Assembly (NCBI GenBank): GCA_964589765.1
Contig: CAZPUM010000008.1
Location: 1-49,170, forward strand
Reading direction: 5' to 3'
Length of the DNA: 49,170 nt
From: UBA525 sp964589765
GTDB taxonomy: Archaea; Nanobdellota; Nanobdellia; Woesearchaeales; UBA525
Shown piece by piece: positions 7,770 through 16,700 of the stretch (the stretch's first letter is position 1; each line of letters starts with the position of its first letter). Made by a program: the position numbers and the translations under genes. The notes under the pieces are model-generated. The model did not search any database, had not been told where the DNA came from, and saw nothing but the letters and a program-made list of their open reading frames with translations.

Positions 7770-9521
7770 TCAGCCCGTATAATATAGTTTTCCTGAGGAT
7801 TTCTGTTCGCGGTCCATTAAACTGTCATGTTTATTCGCACGTGGACGCTCATTCTCTTCATCACGCCTGAATGTGATTCCAATATCTTCCAGAAATCTAT
7901 TCATTCCCTCAGCCATACTCATTGGACCGTTAACACTACCGCTTATTCCTGGTTGGCCATCAAAAACAATGAGTCTCTGACTGATATAGTCTATGAACAA
8001 TAGGTCATGGTCAATAACGATACACGCCTTCCCCTTTGTTTCCATCATCTCTGCAAGAACCTTTGAAAGAGCCAGTCTCTGTTCAACGTCAAGGTATGCT
8101 GAAGGTTCGTCAAGAAGGTATAGGTCTGCATCTTTTGCCAGACACTGTGCAATAAGAACTCTCTGAAGCTGACCGCCTGATAGTTCATCTAGATGTTTCT
8201 CGAGTAGTGGATGTAAATCCAGAGGTTTCATCAATTGTAGGTCATACTGGATAGCCTCTTGTAGAACTTCAGAAACACCGATGTGTTTTTCTTCCAGTTT
8301 TTGTTGTTTAAGGCTTATTTTCAATGCGCCTGCTTTGGTCTCAGCCTCAATTTTTGCCAACTCTGTTATGAAAGTGGTTTTACCTATTCCGTTCTCTCCA
8401 AGAATTCCAATAACATCATGTCGATAAAGGTCTCCTTCTCCCGCAACAAGCTTGAAACTCCCTCTTTCTACCTCAATCTTGGGCCAGGTTGTCAGTAATA
8501 TATCGTTTGATGAATCAAAAGGTGATTTCGCATTAAACTCTATTGGACTATCCCTGAACCGAACGTTCTCCTCTCGCAGGTATCCTGATAGGTATGTGTT
8601 GATTCCATTCTTGCTTGCCTTAGGTTGGCTAACAACACCATAGACATTCTCTTTACCATATACTAGATGGATAATATCTGTCAGGTAGTCTAGAATAATA
8701 AGGTCGTGTTCGATAACCATAACTGCCTGTTCTGGTGTTGCCAGTGATTTGATGAATTTCGCGATTTTCAGTCTCTGTTTGATATCCAGGAAGCTGGTGG
8801 GTTCGTCAAAAAAGTAAACGTTGGCATCTTTCAGAACGGTTGCTGCTATTGCCACTCGCTGGAGTTCTCCACCAGAAATAACATCTATGCCCCTATCCAA
8901 CAGATGACCTAGTTCGAGCTGTTCAACAACCTCTCCGTATCGCTCCCCTCTCTCGTTTGTTTTTTCAAGAAGCTCCTGGACAGTTCCTTTGAAAGCTTTG
9001 GGAATATGGTCTACCATCTGTGGTTTGTAAGCTATCTTGATTTCGCCAGCCTTTAATTTCTCGAAATAGGTCTGGGCCTCAGTTCCTTTAAACCTTTTAA
9101 TCAGTTCATTAATATCTGCCTCATCAGGCCCAGCAAAGTTGGGTTTTAAAACACCTGCCAGGATTTTAACGGCAGTAGACTTGCCAATTCCGTTTCTTCC
9201 AATCAGGCCTACAACCCTTCCGAAAATAGGAACTGGCAGGTTGTACAACGCGAACAGTTTTTGGTCATCGCCGTAGCGATGAATTGGTGTGTCGTCCAAC
9301 TGTTCGGGCAGATTGATGATGCTTATAGCATCTGTAGGGCATTTCTTCACACAGATTCCACAACCTATGCAGAGTTCCTCATCAATTCGTGCCCTTTTGT
9401 CATCTCCTTCGTAGACGCAGTCATTACCGTCCTTGTTTATAGGGCACACCCTAGCACAGAGGAGGCCTCCACAGCGCTCCTGGTTACATTTATCTTTCTC
9501 AACTACTGCTAATCTGCTCAT
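7770..9521 (-). CDS. abce1: Ribosome-recycling ATPase ABCE1/Rli1
   Basis: The 583-residue protein has the full ABCE1 order. An N-terminal Fe-S region carries Cys at about 12, 17, 22, 26 and then CIGCGICVKKCP (51-62). ABC1 has Walker A GLIGRNGIGKST (105-116), signature ISGGELQRV and Walker B YFFDEPTSFLD. ABC2 has Walker A GILGENGIGKTT, signature LSGGQLQRV and Walker B LYLLDEPSAYLD. Known: splits 70S ribosomes after termination together with aRF1 or Pelota. A TATA-like box TATATAAAG at 9543-9551 (plus-strand numbering) lies 26 bases before the start. Confidence 0.97.
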   Translation of the reverse strand: MSRLAVVEKDKCNQERCGGLLCARVCPINKDGNDCVYEGDDKRARIDEELCIGCGICVKKCPTDAISIINLPEQLDDTPIHRYGDDQKLFALYNLPVPIFGRVVGLIGRNGIGKSTAVKILAGVLKPNFAGPDEADINELIKRFKGTEAQTYFEKLKAGEIKIAYKPQMVDHIPKAFKGTVQELLEKTNERGERYGEVVEQLELGHLLDRGIDVISGGELQRVAIAATVLKDANVYFFDEPTSFLDIKQRLKIAKFIKSLATPEQAVMVIEHDLIILDYLTDIIHLVYGKENVYGVVSQPKASKNGINTYLSGYLREENVRFRDSPIEFNAKSPFDSSNDILLTTWPKIEVERGSFKLVAGEGDLYRHDVIGILGENGIGKTTFITELAKIEAETKAGALKISLKQQKLEEKHIGVSEVLQEAIQYDLQLMKPLDLHPLLEKHLDELSGGQLQRVLIAQCLAKDADLYLLDEPSAYLDVEQRLALSKVLAEMMETKGKACIVIDHDLLFIDYISQRLIVFDGQPGISGSVNGPMSMAEGMNRFLEDIGITFRRDEENERPRANKHDSLMDREQKSSGKLYYTG

Positions 9522-9542
9522 GCTGTTTGGGACTGGCTGTCG

Positions 9543-9551
9543 TATATAAAG
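9543..9551 (-). promoter_or_regulatory. TATA-like box for ABCE1
   Basis: The A/T-rich TATATA element is centred 26 bases upstream of the ABCE1 ATG on the minus strand, in the 146-base divergent region shared with DNA polymerase B. Confidence 0.5.
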
Positions 9552-9637
9552 ATGGCCTTAAACTAGACCAAAGCGTTGAGGTTTGGAAGGGTTCTTTGTG
9601 TGTCTGAGTTAGTTTTCACTGCCCAAACCGTCAAATG

Positions 9638-9646
9638 TTTAATATA
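9638..9646 (+). promoter_or_regulatory. TATA-like box that decides the polB start
   Basis: TTTAATATA is centred 26 bases before ATG 9668. An earlier in-frame ATG at 9635 would lie upstream of the predicted transcription start and is therefore unlikely. Confidence 0.5.
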
Positions 9647-9667
9647 GAACCATGTCTGACTTATAGC

Positions 9668-12031
9668 ATGAGGGGGTTTATTGTAGACGAGACGTATCGT
9701 GTTGAGAACAACAAAGCGTATGTCTATCTTTTCGGCCGTTTAGAAAACGGAGAGTCTTTCTGTACGATTCAGCACTTTAAGCCCTATTTTTCGATAAAAA
9801 AGGATGATGCTGAGCGTGCAAAAAAACTGCCTTCAACAATCCCTTTCAAGATAGAGGATACGTCCTGGAAAACAATGCAGGAGAACCCTGTTGTTAAGGT
9901 TGTTATGGATATCCCAAAAGATATTCCAAGCATGAGAAAGCTGTTTGAGGAAAACGGGATAACTTGTTATGAGGCAGACATACGTTTTACTCAGAGGTAC
10001 CTGATTGATAATAATATTCTCAGAACAATAGACATAGAGGGAGGTTATGAGAAAGGTGAATATGTCGGCAGAATATACAAAGCGCCACAAATAACGCCCA
10101 CAGACTATTACCCTAAACTAAGGGTTCTAAGTTTCGACATAGAGTGTTCTATGGACTTGTCTGACATGTTCAGTATCAGTTTAGTCTGTAGAGATGAAAA
10201 TCACCAGAAGAGCGAGGTTCTGATTGTACATGAAGGGCCTCTCGATAACGCGAAGTGCTTTAAAACAGAGAAAGAGCTACTGGAGGCATTTAGGAAAGAG
10301 GTTGTTGAATTAGACCCTGACATCATAACGGGCTGGAACTCGATAGATTTCGACCTAAAAGTTCTGAGGGACAAGTTCAAAGAGTATGACATTCCTTTCA
10401 GGATGGCCAGAATGGACTGGGACTGTAACCTTCGTGTGGAATCCAGTTTCCTGAAAGAATCCAGTGCTGATTTCCCTGGAAGACAGGTGCTTGATGGCAT
10501 TCACCTGCTAAAACTGAACTTTATTACTCTTGACAACTACAAGCTCGCCACTGCGGCACGTGAACTTCTCGGTGAGAAAAAGCTAATAGGCGAAGAGAAC
10601 AAGGGTAAAAATATTGAGAATGCTTACAAAAAAGAGCCTCAAAAACTGGTGGACTATAACTTGAAAGATTCAGCCTTGGTTCTTGACATCCTTGAGAAAA
10701 CTAACGCCATTGAAATCATGTTGAATAGAACACTAATCACAGGTATGAGTCTGGAAAGGGTTCGTGGTTCAATTGCGAGCTTTGACTCCTTGTATCTGCG
10801 TGAACTTAGGGCAAGAAACTATGTTGCGCCGAGCAGTAGTTTCTCTGAAAGAGAGGAGCGTATAGTCGGCGGTTACGTTATGGAGGGAAAACCAGGAATC
10901 TATGATTATATCGTGGTTTGTGACTTCAAATCTTTGTATCCCAGTGTGATGAGAACTTTCAATATAGACCCTTTGGCTTTTGAGCACGGAAAAGATGCTA
11001 AAGACCCGTCCAACAAAGACAAATGGATAACCGCCCCAAATGGTGCTGTGTTTTCTGCACAGGAGGGGATTCTTCCTCAGATGCTTCAGACTCTGTGGAA
11101 TGCTAGAGATGAAGCTAAGAAGAAAAAAGATGCGTATGCAAGTTTTGCGATTAAAATTCTTATGAACAGTTTCTTTGGGGTTATGGCTGCACCCGCATGT
11201 AGGTTTAGCAGTAACGACATAGGAAATGCCATCACAAGTTTCGCAAGAACATTCATCCAGCTCACCATGGACGAAGTTCAGGATATGGGTTATCGAGTGA
11301 TTTATGGCGATACTGATAGTGTGTTTGTTAATGCTGGTGCGAAGACCTACGAAGAGGCTGAAAAAATCAGCAAGCAGATTACAAAGAAAATTAACAAGCA
11401 ATATAATGAATACATCAAGAAAGAGTATCGCAGAGAGTCATTCCTTGAATTGGAGCCAGATAAGATTTTTACACGTTTCATAATGCCACGTGTTCGTGGC
11501 TCTGAATCAGGAGCCAAAAAAAGATACGCAGGTCTGGTTCTGAAAGACGGAAAAGAAGAGTTGAGTATAACGGGTCTTGAGACTGTCAGGCGCGACTGGA
11601 CTGAAGTGGCAAAAGAGTTCCAAATGGGAATTCTTAACATGGTTTTCAAGAAAAAGGACCCGAGTGACTATATCAGAAAGTTCGTGGATGATATCAAAAG
11701 AGGAAAACATGACGAAAAACTTGTTTATGTAAAAGCGATAAGAAAAGACCTTGATTCTTATGTTAAAACAACACCGCCTCATGTTAAAGCGGCAAGGTTA
11801 TTGATAGACAGGGGGGTTCCCCTTGATTCAAGTTTGATAGAGTATGTTTTAACGACTGAGGGTCCTTATCCTGTTCAGTTGATGAAGAAGAAATCCTCTC
11901 CTGCTATAGATTATGAGCACTATATAGATAAACAGGTGCGACCGATAGCTGATGCAGTCCTAGGTTTTTTTAACACAACATTCGATGATGTTCTCAAAGG
12001 CTCCAAGCAGATGACTCTTGGTGGTTTCTAG
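9668..12031 (+). CDS. polB: Family B replicative DNA polymerase
   Basis: The start at ATG 9668 gives MRGFIVDETYRVE, the typical archaeal PolB N-terminus, and 787 residues. The 3'-5' exonuclease domain shows Exo I LSFDIECS, Exo II GWNSIDFDLKVL and Exo III YNLKDSALVLD. The polymerase domain shows motif A DFKSLYPSVM, motif B KILMNSFFGVM and motif C YGDTDSVFV, so both activities look intact. The last residues KQMTLGGF form a PIP box (QxxLxxF) for PCNA binding. Known role: processive, proofreading chromosomal replication or repair synthesis. The 3' end overlaps the convergent CYTH gene by 4 bases. No intein is present. Confidence 0.96.
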   Translation: MRGFIVDETYRVENNKAYVYLFGRLENGESFCTIQHFKPYFSIKKDDAERAKKLPSTIPFKIEDTSWKTMQENPVVKVVMDIPKDIPSMRKLFEENGITCYEADIRFTQRYLIDNNILRTIDIEGGYEKGEYVGRIYKAPQITPTDYYPKLRVLSFDIECSMDLSDMFSISLVCRDENHQKSEVLIVHEGPLDNAKCFKTEKELLEAFRKEVVELDPDIITGWNSIDFDLKVLRDKFKEYDIPFRMARMDWDCNLRVESSFLKESSADFPGRQVLDGIHLLKLNFITLDNYKLATAARELLGEKKLIGEENKGKNIENAYKKEPQKLVDYNLKDSALVLDILEKTNAIEIMLNRTLITGMSLERVRGSIASFDSLYLRELRARNYVAPSSSFSEREERIVGGYVMEGKPGIYDYIVVCDFKSLYPSVMRTFNIDPLAFEHGKDAKDPSNKDKWITAPNGAVFSAQEGILPQMLQTLWNARDEAKKKKDAYASFAIKILMNSFFGVMAAPACRFSSNDIGNAITSFARTFIQLTMDEVQDMGYRVIYGDTDSVFVNAGAKTYEEAEKISKQITKKINKQYNEYIKKEYRRESFLELEPDKIFTRFIMPRVRGSESGAKKRYAGLVLKDGKEELSITGLETVRRDWTEVAKEFQMGILNMVFKKKDPSDYIRKFVDDIKRGKHDEKLVYVKAIRKDLDSYVKTTPPHVKAARLLIDRGVPLDSSLIEYVLTTEGPYPVQLMKKKSSPAIDYEHYIDKQVRPIADAVLGFFNTTFDDVLKGSKQMTLGGF

Positions 12032-12642
12032 CTCCAGGGTGAATAATCAGAGTTATCTATCCACAGTTTCTGGACCTTTCTTGAACTGAGAGGTGTTAAT
12101 TCAGTTTGGTAATCCAGGCCAAGTTTTCTGGCAGCACTAATAATTGCCTCTTCAGATGAGGCCTCAAACTCAAGAAAAGGAGGTATGCCTTCAGGAACCC
12201 ATAACCTATCGAGTTCCAATCTGACACCGTTTAAATCAAAGGATTTTCTTGACTTGTCGAGTCTGTACTTCATCCTGACGGGCTCAACACCTAGAAGAGC
12301 TAGGGCTGCCAAAGCCGAGTCTCTATCTCTGAAGTAAACCTCTCTTTCAAGCATAATCTTGGCTGTTTGTGATGCCTGTTGTGGTTTCTTTTTCAAAGCA
12401 AGTTCATATGCACCGTTAGGTGGTGAGGGGGTCTTTTTTCTAAGTCTGAATATCCCTCCGCTTCTCATCATAAAAAATCGGGGGTCAGGCCCGGCTTTAA
12501 AGTACTGAATATCTGTGATGTCCTCTTCTTTGACAAGGACTCCTCCTAATTCGAGAATTTTTTTGTCGAAATCAGGAAGTCGTCTGTAAACATCAAGAAG
12601 CTTCTTCTCAACCTCTATTTTTTCCCTTACCTCAGGAATCAT
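12028..12642 (-). CDS. CYTH-domain triphosphate-binding protein
   Basis: The 204-residue protein shows the CYTH tunnel pattern: IEVEKKL near residue 9 (ExExK), FRLRKK near 65, ELALKKKP near 80, LEREVYF, YRLDKSRKSFDL, LELDRLW and FLEFEA. These charged residues alternate along beta strands as in triphosphate tunnel enzymes. Known for the superfamily: hydrolysis or cyclisation of triphosphate substrates (thiamine triphosphate, inorganic triphosphate, ATP to cAMP in class IV cyclases). Which reaction applies here cannot be told. It is separated by 39 bases from the next minus-strand gene and may be cotranscribed with it. Confidence 0.85.
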   Translation of the reverse strand: MIPEVREKIEVEKKLLDVYRRLPDFDKKILELGGVLVKEEDITDIQYFKAGPDPRFFMMRSGGIFRLRKKTPSPPNGAYELALKKKPQQASQTAKIMLEREVYFRDRDSALAALALLGVEPVRMKYRLDKSRKSFDLNGVRLELDRLWVPEGIPPFLEFEASSEEAIISAARKLGLDYQTELTPLSSRKVQKLWIDNSDYSPWS

Positions 12643-12681
12643 AATTTGCCGAAAACATATCTGTTTAAGAAGTTTCTCAGA

Positions 12682-12951
12682 TTAAGTTGTGCTAATCTTG
12701 TCTCCTACACGCCTAACATACCCTAAATCTTCTAGTGTTTTTAGCACGTTAGAGGTCTGATCTTCAGAAATCCCTTGCATCTCTGCTTCCATAAAGACCT
12801 CTGCTACCTGGGCCTGTCTTTTTGGTCCTTTGATAACTGATTGGATAATATTGAGTAGTTTAACCTGCAGTTCCATCTCGTTTTCTTGAACGACACGGCT
12901 AGCCAGTTGGCGCTGCATATTCATTATTTCGTCAAAATCGTCTATGACCAA
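12682..12951 (-). CDS. Small winged-helix protein
   Basis: The 89-residue frame starts at TTG 12951, with a GGGGG stretch a few bases upstream that can act as a ribosome-binding site. A later ATG would give an N-terminally shorter protein. The C-terminal two thirds (NIIQSVIKGPKRQAQVAEVFMEAEMQGISEDQTSNVLKTLEDLG in outline) have the helix-turn-helix-wing pattern ending in YVRRVGDKIST. I infer a DNA-binding or protein-binding winged helix, similar to the C-terminal winged helices of archaeal replication and recombination proteins. No specific family is recognised. A TATA-like element lies at 12981-12994. Confidence 0.6.
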   Translation of the reverse strand: MVIDDFDEIMNMQRQLASRVVQENEMELQVKLLNIIQSVIKGPKRQAQVAEVFMEAEMQGISEDQTSNVLKTLEDLGYVRRVGDKISTT

Positions 12952-13078
12952 TTTTTCCCCCTGTGTGCGGAAAAGGGGGGTTTAGTATAAATAGTTTTGT
13001 CTCTGTATACCTATTCGTATATTGATGACTCAATACTTTTAAATAAGGGGTCTGGCGGTCTGTTGTTGGGGTAGGGTC

Positions 13079-13231
13079 ATGTTACAGACTGCTATGACAA
13101 AGCAGGTCGGCAACTCTAGAGTGTTGGAGTTTGCGACCTTAGAAGATACCGCGGTAAAGCGGACGCAGATAGAGTATCGAGATGGTCTTGTCTATATGCG
13201 TACTAAGAAGAGAGTTTACGCTTTCACCTAG
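13079..13231 (+). CDS. Possible 50-residue basic small protein
   Basis: The short frame encodes MLQTAMTKQVGNSRVLEFAT, then a basic C-terminus ending KKRVYAFT. It is preceded by a good TATA-like element TTTTAAATAA (13037-13046) and a G-rich ribosome-binding-like stretch just before the ATG, placing the predicted transcript start about 12 bases upstream. The frame ends exactly at the convergent bPH2 gene, overlapping it by 4 bases. I do not recognise the product. The pattern VGNSRVLEF-x-YRDGLVYMRTK reads like a small beta-rich domain. Confidence is limited by its length. Confidence 0.45.
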   Translation: MLQTAMTKQVGNSRVLEFATLEDTAVKRTQIEYRDGLVYMRTKKRVYAFT

Positions 13232-15690
13232 GTGTAAGCATTTTTCAACTTCTCGTAGAACTCATTAAACTCTTTAACATGTATTGCAGAAAGTTCTGGG
13301 CCTAACAATGAGGTTGTTCCCGCAGTGTGTACCATGACATTTCCATTCTTGAACATCTTATTAAGGAATCCCTGATGCTTTGTAATGTGGTCAATTCTTG
13401 AGTAAACAACAGATGTCTTTTCTTTAGTGATAACTCCTTCCGTTCTGAATGCTCTTCTGTTGTCAAGACCGAATCTTCTGAACTTGACATCAAGAACGGT
13501 TAGGACAAGAATCAGAACGGCTAATAATATAGCAAAGGAAACTGCTCCGAACGCTACAATGTATCCTGCAGTTTGGTTATCGTTGGATAAGGCCCAACCA
13601 AGTAATCCTCCTCCAAATCCAATGAAACCGCACACAAAGATTATTGTCACAATTGCGCTGAACATACTGTTTCCAAGGGCTTGTCTATAGTGTGCATGCG
13701 GGTCTGTGATATCTGACTTTTTACTTCCGTTGTTTGTAGAGAGCTTCGTGTCTATATCGTCGTGTTTACTGAATATATCTGTCACAAAGGGCATGCTGAA
13801 ACTGTTTGACTGCATTGCAGCTCCCTGGCTGTTTTGAGTTTGGACTACGTGTTCTCCTGCGATGTTGAAAGTGAGCTTGCCTTTGTTGATTGCAGGGATT
13901 TTTGAAGACTTCATGTCCTTAACATTCTCCCAAGGAGCGTAGTAATCTGTTTGAAAGAAGTATCCCTTTTGCATGTGGACATAATCAGAATGGATAAACA
14001 GTTTCCTGCGTCTCATAGGAATGTGCAGATAAAGTGCTAATGTTATTGCCAGAATAAAGATTACAATAGGGATTAAGATAACCCAGGGCATGAAAAATGC
14101 GACGACAAAACAGCCTATTGTAAGAATAATGAATAGAATAATCAGGAAATAACTTCGCATGAAAAGAGCGCCTAAAGAGTACTCTGCGTTCCATGTTTCG
14201 AGCTCTTTGTCTCTTGTGATGTCCATCTTTCCCAAAATTCCGTTAACTAACTCTTCTGTATAAGGGATATATTTCATGTTGATGCTGGCTGAACTTCCTA
14301 TTGACCAGAAAGTAACATTGACTGTGTTCAGCCATCTGTCAAGGGGATTTCTGTCAATGACCACGCCCATAATTTTTTCGTTAGAAAACTCTACCTCATT
14401 CTTTCTAAGGAAATCATAAACCTCTCTGACGCTGTTATTCTTAAGCTCCCAGGAGTTCGCATGAATTTGAATGGCTGCTCCAACAGCTATTATGCCAAAG
14501 ATGAATATGAGCATCATTCCTCCGCCAAAGAGAACTCCGAGAAATACGGGCAGTCCTCCTAACAAAGAACCAATAACAACAAGAACAAATATGGGTATTA
14601 CGAATAGTGCGGACGCGAAGTACCTCTTTGCGCTCATCTTGTAAGTGCCTGTAAAACTCCTGTCCGCTTTCTTTCTGGGTCTGACATCCGTTTTTGCCTT
14701 AACAGGTTTTTTCACTTCCTGTCTGTCAGAGTCGACAATATTGTCAAGGTTTTCTGAGAATTTCTTCCCGTTCTCCATATTGCTGAATAAAATCTCTTGT
14801 CCTGTTCCCTGACAGCTGATTTTCACATCAAATATGCCAAGAATTCTGCTGATTAATCCTTGTGTGTTTTCGCTGTCGGAGATGTTTTCAACAGGAATAA
14901 ATGCGTGGTTTGTTGTAAGGAATCCTTCATGGTAAGTTACGGTGTCGGAATAAAGAGTGTACACTCTTTTTTTTCTGTCCATATAATGTAGGAAGATGCC
15001 CCCTATGAACCACACAAAGATGATGATTCCTACAAAGATTGCTATGAGTGCGAATAGAATGGCATAAACTGAATCTGTCATGGTGGTGAGAACAAAAGCG
15101 ATTCCTGGGATTAAAGGTCCCAGAACAAAAAGGGCACCTATTCCGGAACCCAACCCTATTCCAAATGTTTCCATAAGAACGCCAATGGGATGGGGGGTCT
15201 CTTCTTGAATCACTTTATCCTGCTTTAGTTTAAACCCGTGCCTCTGCATTATTTTTCGCACATAATCGAAAAATTCTCTTGGTTTGTCCATGTGGACAAG
15301 AGTAACTTCAGACAGACCACTTCCTGCGGACTGTATGCTTATAGTGCCTGTGCCAAAAAGCTTTCCTTCAAGCCAAGGCAGACGCATTGCAACACTAGTG
15401 ATGTTCTTTATCAGAAGTTCTGTCTGGCCGTCTGAAAAAACAGTTCCGTGCTTTGCAACAATCCTGTCATCTAAAAACTGGTAGACTTCTTTTTTGTATT
15501 TTATGCTACGTTTAAACCAGCTCCACCAAAGAAAAACTGGCCAAGCAATCACGAACGGCCAGAACGGAAATGCCGTAAATGCAGCCACACCAAAACCAAT
15601 AAACAGAATAAACAGGGTTAGTCCAAACGCGCTCCACAGGAACCTGTAAAGCAAAAAGGAATTCCTGTTGGGCTTTGATTCGTAAGCCAT
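13228..15690 (-). CDS. Large membrane protein of five TM-hairpin/bPH2-like units
   Basis: The 820-residue protein repeats one module about five times: a pair of membrane helices followed by a cytoplasmic bPH2 (YdbS/YdbT, PF03703)-like beta domain. Hairpins lie at about 14-55, 172-232, 355-410, 505-550 and 680-740. Each is followed by a segment of the type 'Y..Sdrv...G......t.v...nI.si...q......lfgtg.v.v.t.G': TVFSDGQTELLIKNITSV, EGFLTTNHAFIPVENISD, NEKIMGVVIDRNPLDRWL, KGYFFQTDYYAPWENVKD and EGVITKEKTSVVYSRIDH. Known: bPH2 proteins are membrane proteins of mostly unknown function. It has a divergent promoter region shared with the next gene. Confidence 0.8.
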   Translation of the reverse strand: MAYESKPNRNSFLLYRFLWSAFGLTLFILFIGFGVAAFTAFPFWPFVIAWPVFLWWSWFKRSIKYKKEVYQFLDDRIVAKHGTVFSDGQTELLIKNITSVAMRLPWLEGKLFGTGTISIQSAGSGLSEVTLVHMDKPREFFDYVRKIMQRHGFKLKQDKVIQEETPHPIGVLMETFGIGLGSGIGALFVLGPLIPGIAFVLTTMTDSVYAILFALIAIFVGIIIFVWFIGGIFLHYMDRKKRVYTLYSDTVTYHEGFLTTNHAFIPVENISDSENTQGLISRILGIFDVKISCQGTGQEILFSNMENGKKFSENLDNIVDSDRQEVKKPVKAKTDVRPRKKADRSFTGTYKMSAKRYFASALFVIPIFVLVVIGSLLGGLPVFLGVLFGGGMMLIFIFGIIAVGAAIQIHANSWELKNNSVREVYDFLRKNEVEFSNEKIMGVVIDRNPLDRWLNTVNVTFWSIGSSASINMKYIPYTEELVNGILGKMDITRDKELETWNAEYSLGALFMRSYFLIILFIILTIGCFVVAFFMPWVILIPIVIFILAITLALYLHIPMRRRKLFIHSDYVHMQKGYFFQTDYYAPWENVKDMKSSKIPAINKGKLTFNIAGEHVVQTQNSQGAAMQSNSFSMPFVTDIFSKHDDIDTKLSTNNGSKKSDITDPHAHYRQALGNSMFSAIVTIIFVCGFIGFGGGLLGWALSNDNQTAGYIVAFGAVSFAILLAVLILVLTVLDVKFRRFGLDNRRAFRTEGVITKEKTSVVYSRIDHITKHQGFLNKMFKNGNVMVHTAGTTSLLGPELSAIHVKEFNEFYEKLKNAYT

Positions 15691-15806
15691 CAGGGTATCA
15701 AATCTTTATTTGTATAAAAATTGAGTGGGTTTTTAAGGCATAAGCTTGAGAAAGATGCGTTGTCTTTTTATGCTGGCTTGAAGTCCCATATTCCAGGTGA
15801 TATTTA

Positions 15807-16622
15807 ATGGATAGAGAACCGGTTAATTTAAACGAGCTTTTGTTGGAGCTGAACTTGGGTGTTGATACGCCTGATGAGCTCGACAGGAGAGAACAGGCCA
15901 GACTGGCTTTGCTCAGCGCCGAAACAGGACTGTTTCAAGAGGCTTACAACAGAGCTTTTGAATCGTATACTCCTGGAAAATTCAGGTCAGTACCGCATGT
16001 TGTTGCGGGCGTGGTTATGGGTCTTATGGATTGTTATTCCGGCTTGAAACCTGTTGCAAAAGAGTTTATTGAGAGTGATATGTTTAGAATGGCTCTTGCA
16101 GAGGAGGGTTATGATAGTATCCGGGAAGCGATGATGGACAAGGCAGAAAATTTTGCTGAAGAAGTGTTTGACTCTATAGAAATCGCTTTTTCAAAGCAGG
16201 ATGCTGTTGTTGATGCTTTGATGGCTAGGTCGGAGATGACGGGGTGTAGTCCCAGAGAGATTCTTAACAACACTTATGAGGCTGCAAGGGTTTATCGTGA
16301 TGCCTATGATGGTATCGAGAACTATGTTGACAGTGTTGTAAGAGAGCTTAAAGTGGCTAAAAATATGATAGTACTGGCGAAAAAATCTCAGTCGATTCCT
16401 TTTGCTCTTTTAGGAGGTGTTGCGTTGAGAACAAATGCGGATGACCCTGAAAACATGGTGCCTTGGGATTCTGTTGATGGAATTCTTAACTTCGGCGAAG
16501 ATTATGTGAAGGAGGCTGCGGGGTTTGCTGTCAATATTTTCGGTCAGTACGCCAACTGCCTGGCTGAACAAACGCAGGATTATAGGGAAGCCATATCAGA
16601 TATGAATGATATTGCAGACTGA
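15807..16622 (+). CDS. Soluble all-helical protein of unknown function
   Basis: The 271-residue protein is acidic and predominantly helical, without signal peptide or membrane segment. I recognise no family. A TATA-like box TTTTTATG (about 15765-15771) would start transcription near 15794, just before the ribosome-binding sequence AGGTGATAT (15795-15803) that precedes ATG 15807, so this gene has a short leader with a strong Shine-Dalgarno site rather than a leaderless start. T-runs follow the stop codon. Confidence 0.7.
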   Translation: MDREPVNLNELLLELNLGVDTPDELDRREQARLALLSAETGLFQEAYNRAFESYTPGKFRSVPHVVAGVVMGLMDCYSGLKPVAKEFIESDMFRMALAEEGYDSIREAMMDKAENFAEEVFDSIEIAFSKQDAVVDALMARSEMTGCSPREILNNTYEAARVYRDAYDGIENYVDSVVRELKVAKNMIVLAKKSQSIPFALLGGVALRTNADDPENMVPWDSVDGILNFGEDYVKEAAGFAVNIFGQYANCLAEQTQDYREAISDMNDIAD

Positions 16623-16645
16623 TTTTTTCATTTCTTTTTTTTTTC
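16623..16645 (+). terminator. T-rich archaeal-type terminator candidate
   Basis: Directly after the stop codon of the preceding gene is a stretch of T6 and T10 runs. Archaeal RNA polymerase terminates at T-rich stretches without needing a hairpin. The TATA-like box of the following gene starts right after it. Confidence 0.4.
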
Positions 16646-16700
16646 AAAATTTTTATAAACCCTTCACAGTTCAACACAGTACCAGGGGGTGAGGTTGAAA

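Noticed and set aside
9635..9667. Earlier ATG for DNA polymerase B
   Set aside because: The TATA-like box at 9638-9646 lies downstream of that ATG, and homologues begin at the MRGFIVDETY-type sequence.
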